Shown here one piece after another: positions 5,407-5,454 of a stretch of DNA of 5,454 nt; the first letter of the stretch is position 1; every line of letters begins with the position of its first letter. The position numbers were made by a program, and so were the translations under genes. The notes below the pieces were generated by a model. It had not been told where the DNA came from. It saw only the letters and a list, made by a program, of their open reading frames with translations, and did not search any database. Where the stretch lies: NCBI GenBank assembly GCA_015232485.1, contig JADFZP010000256.1, forward strand, positions 1 through 5,454, read 5' to 3'. Source of the DNA: Alphaproteobacteria bacterium. Its GTDB lineage: Bacteria; Pseudomonadota; Alphaproteobacteria; Rhodospirillales; Magnetospirillaceae.

Positions 5407-5454
5407 TCATCAGCCCCTCGCCGGGCGGGCGCCCCGGCGCCCTTGGCCGCCGCC
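5407..5454 (-). other. Possible 3' end of a gene extending beyond the right edge
   Basis: Read on the minus strand, the last 48 bases can encode GGGQGRRGARPARG followed by two consecutive TGA stops (5410-5412, then 5407-5409), directly in front of the 5383-5406 hairpin. A second frame is also open here (AAAKGAGAPARRGADE, running on to a TAG near 5320). The segment is too short and too low in complexity to identify a product or prove coding. Confidence 0.2.

Overview
The window is a high-GC bacterial chromosome segment carrying the cytoplasmic APS arm of dissimilatory sulfur metabolism: sat (ATP sulfurylase) and aprBA (adenylylsulfate reductase), both on the minus strand. The strong G/C third-position bias, the gene set, and a palindromic intergenic repeat of the common proteobacterial ATTCCCGC...GCGGGAATGACG type suggest a proteobacterium. 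A sulfur-oxidising alphaproteobacterium of the Rhodospirillales/Magnetospirillum kind is my best guess, but that assignment is inference.

Layout from left to right. 1-62: stem-loop intergenic repeat cut by the window edge. 77-1024 (-): YkgJ-type cysteine-cluster protein. 1066-1097: clear intrinsic terminator of the apr operon. 1121-3046 (-): aprA. 3078-3500 (-): aprB, 31 bp upstream of aprA. 3501-3696: divergent control region with an AT-rich island, a tandem direct repeat and a leader inverted repeat. 3697-4053 (+): DCTPP1/MazG-like nucleotide pyrophosphohydrolase, the only plus-strand gene. 4055-5227 (-): sat, whose stop codon lies 1 bp from the stop of the pyrophosphohydrolase gene. 5228-5454: promoter region of sat, two inverted repeats, and possibly the tail of another gene at the right edge.

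How the genes work together. AprBA interconverts sulfite plus AMP with APS, and Sat interconverts APS plus pyrophosphate with ATP plus sulfate. In a sulfur oxidiser this yields ATP by substrate-level phosphorylation; in a sulfate reducer the same enzymes run the other way. The window alone does not fix the direction. The membrane partner that exchanges electrons with AprBA (QmoABC or AprM) is not encoded here. The two adjoining genes (cysteine-cluster protein and pyrophosphohydrolase) have no established role in this pathway and are the most interesting context.

No tRNA, rRNA, CRISPR array, transposase or phage gene was seen. The very long plus-strand open frames opposite ykgJ-aprA and opposite sat are composition-driven shadows.
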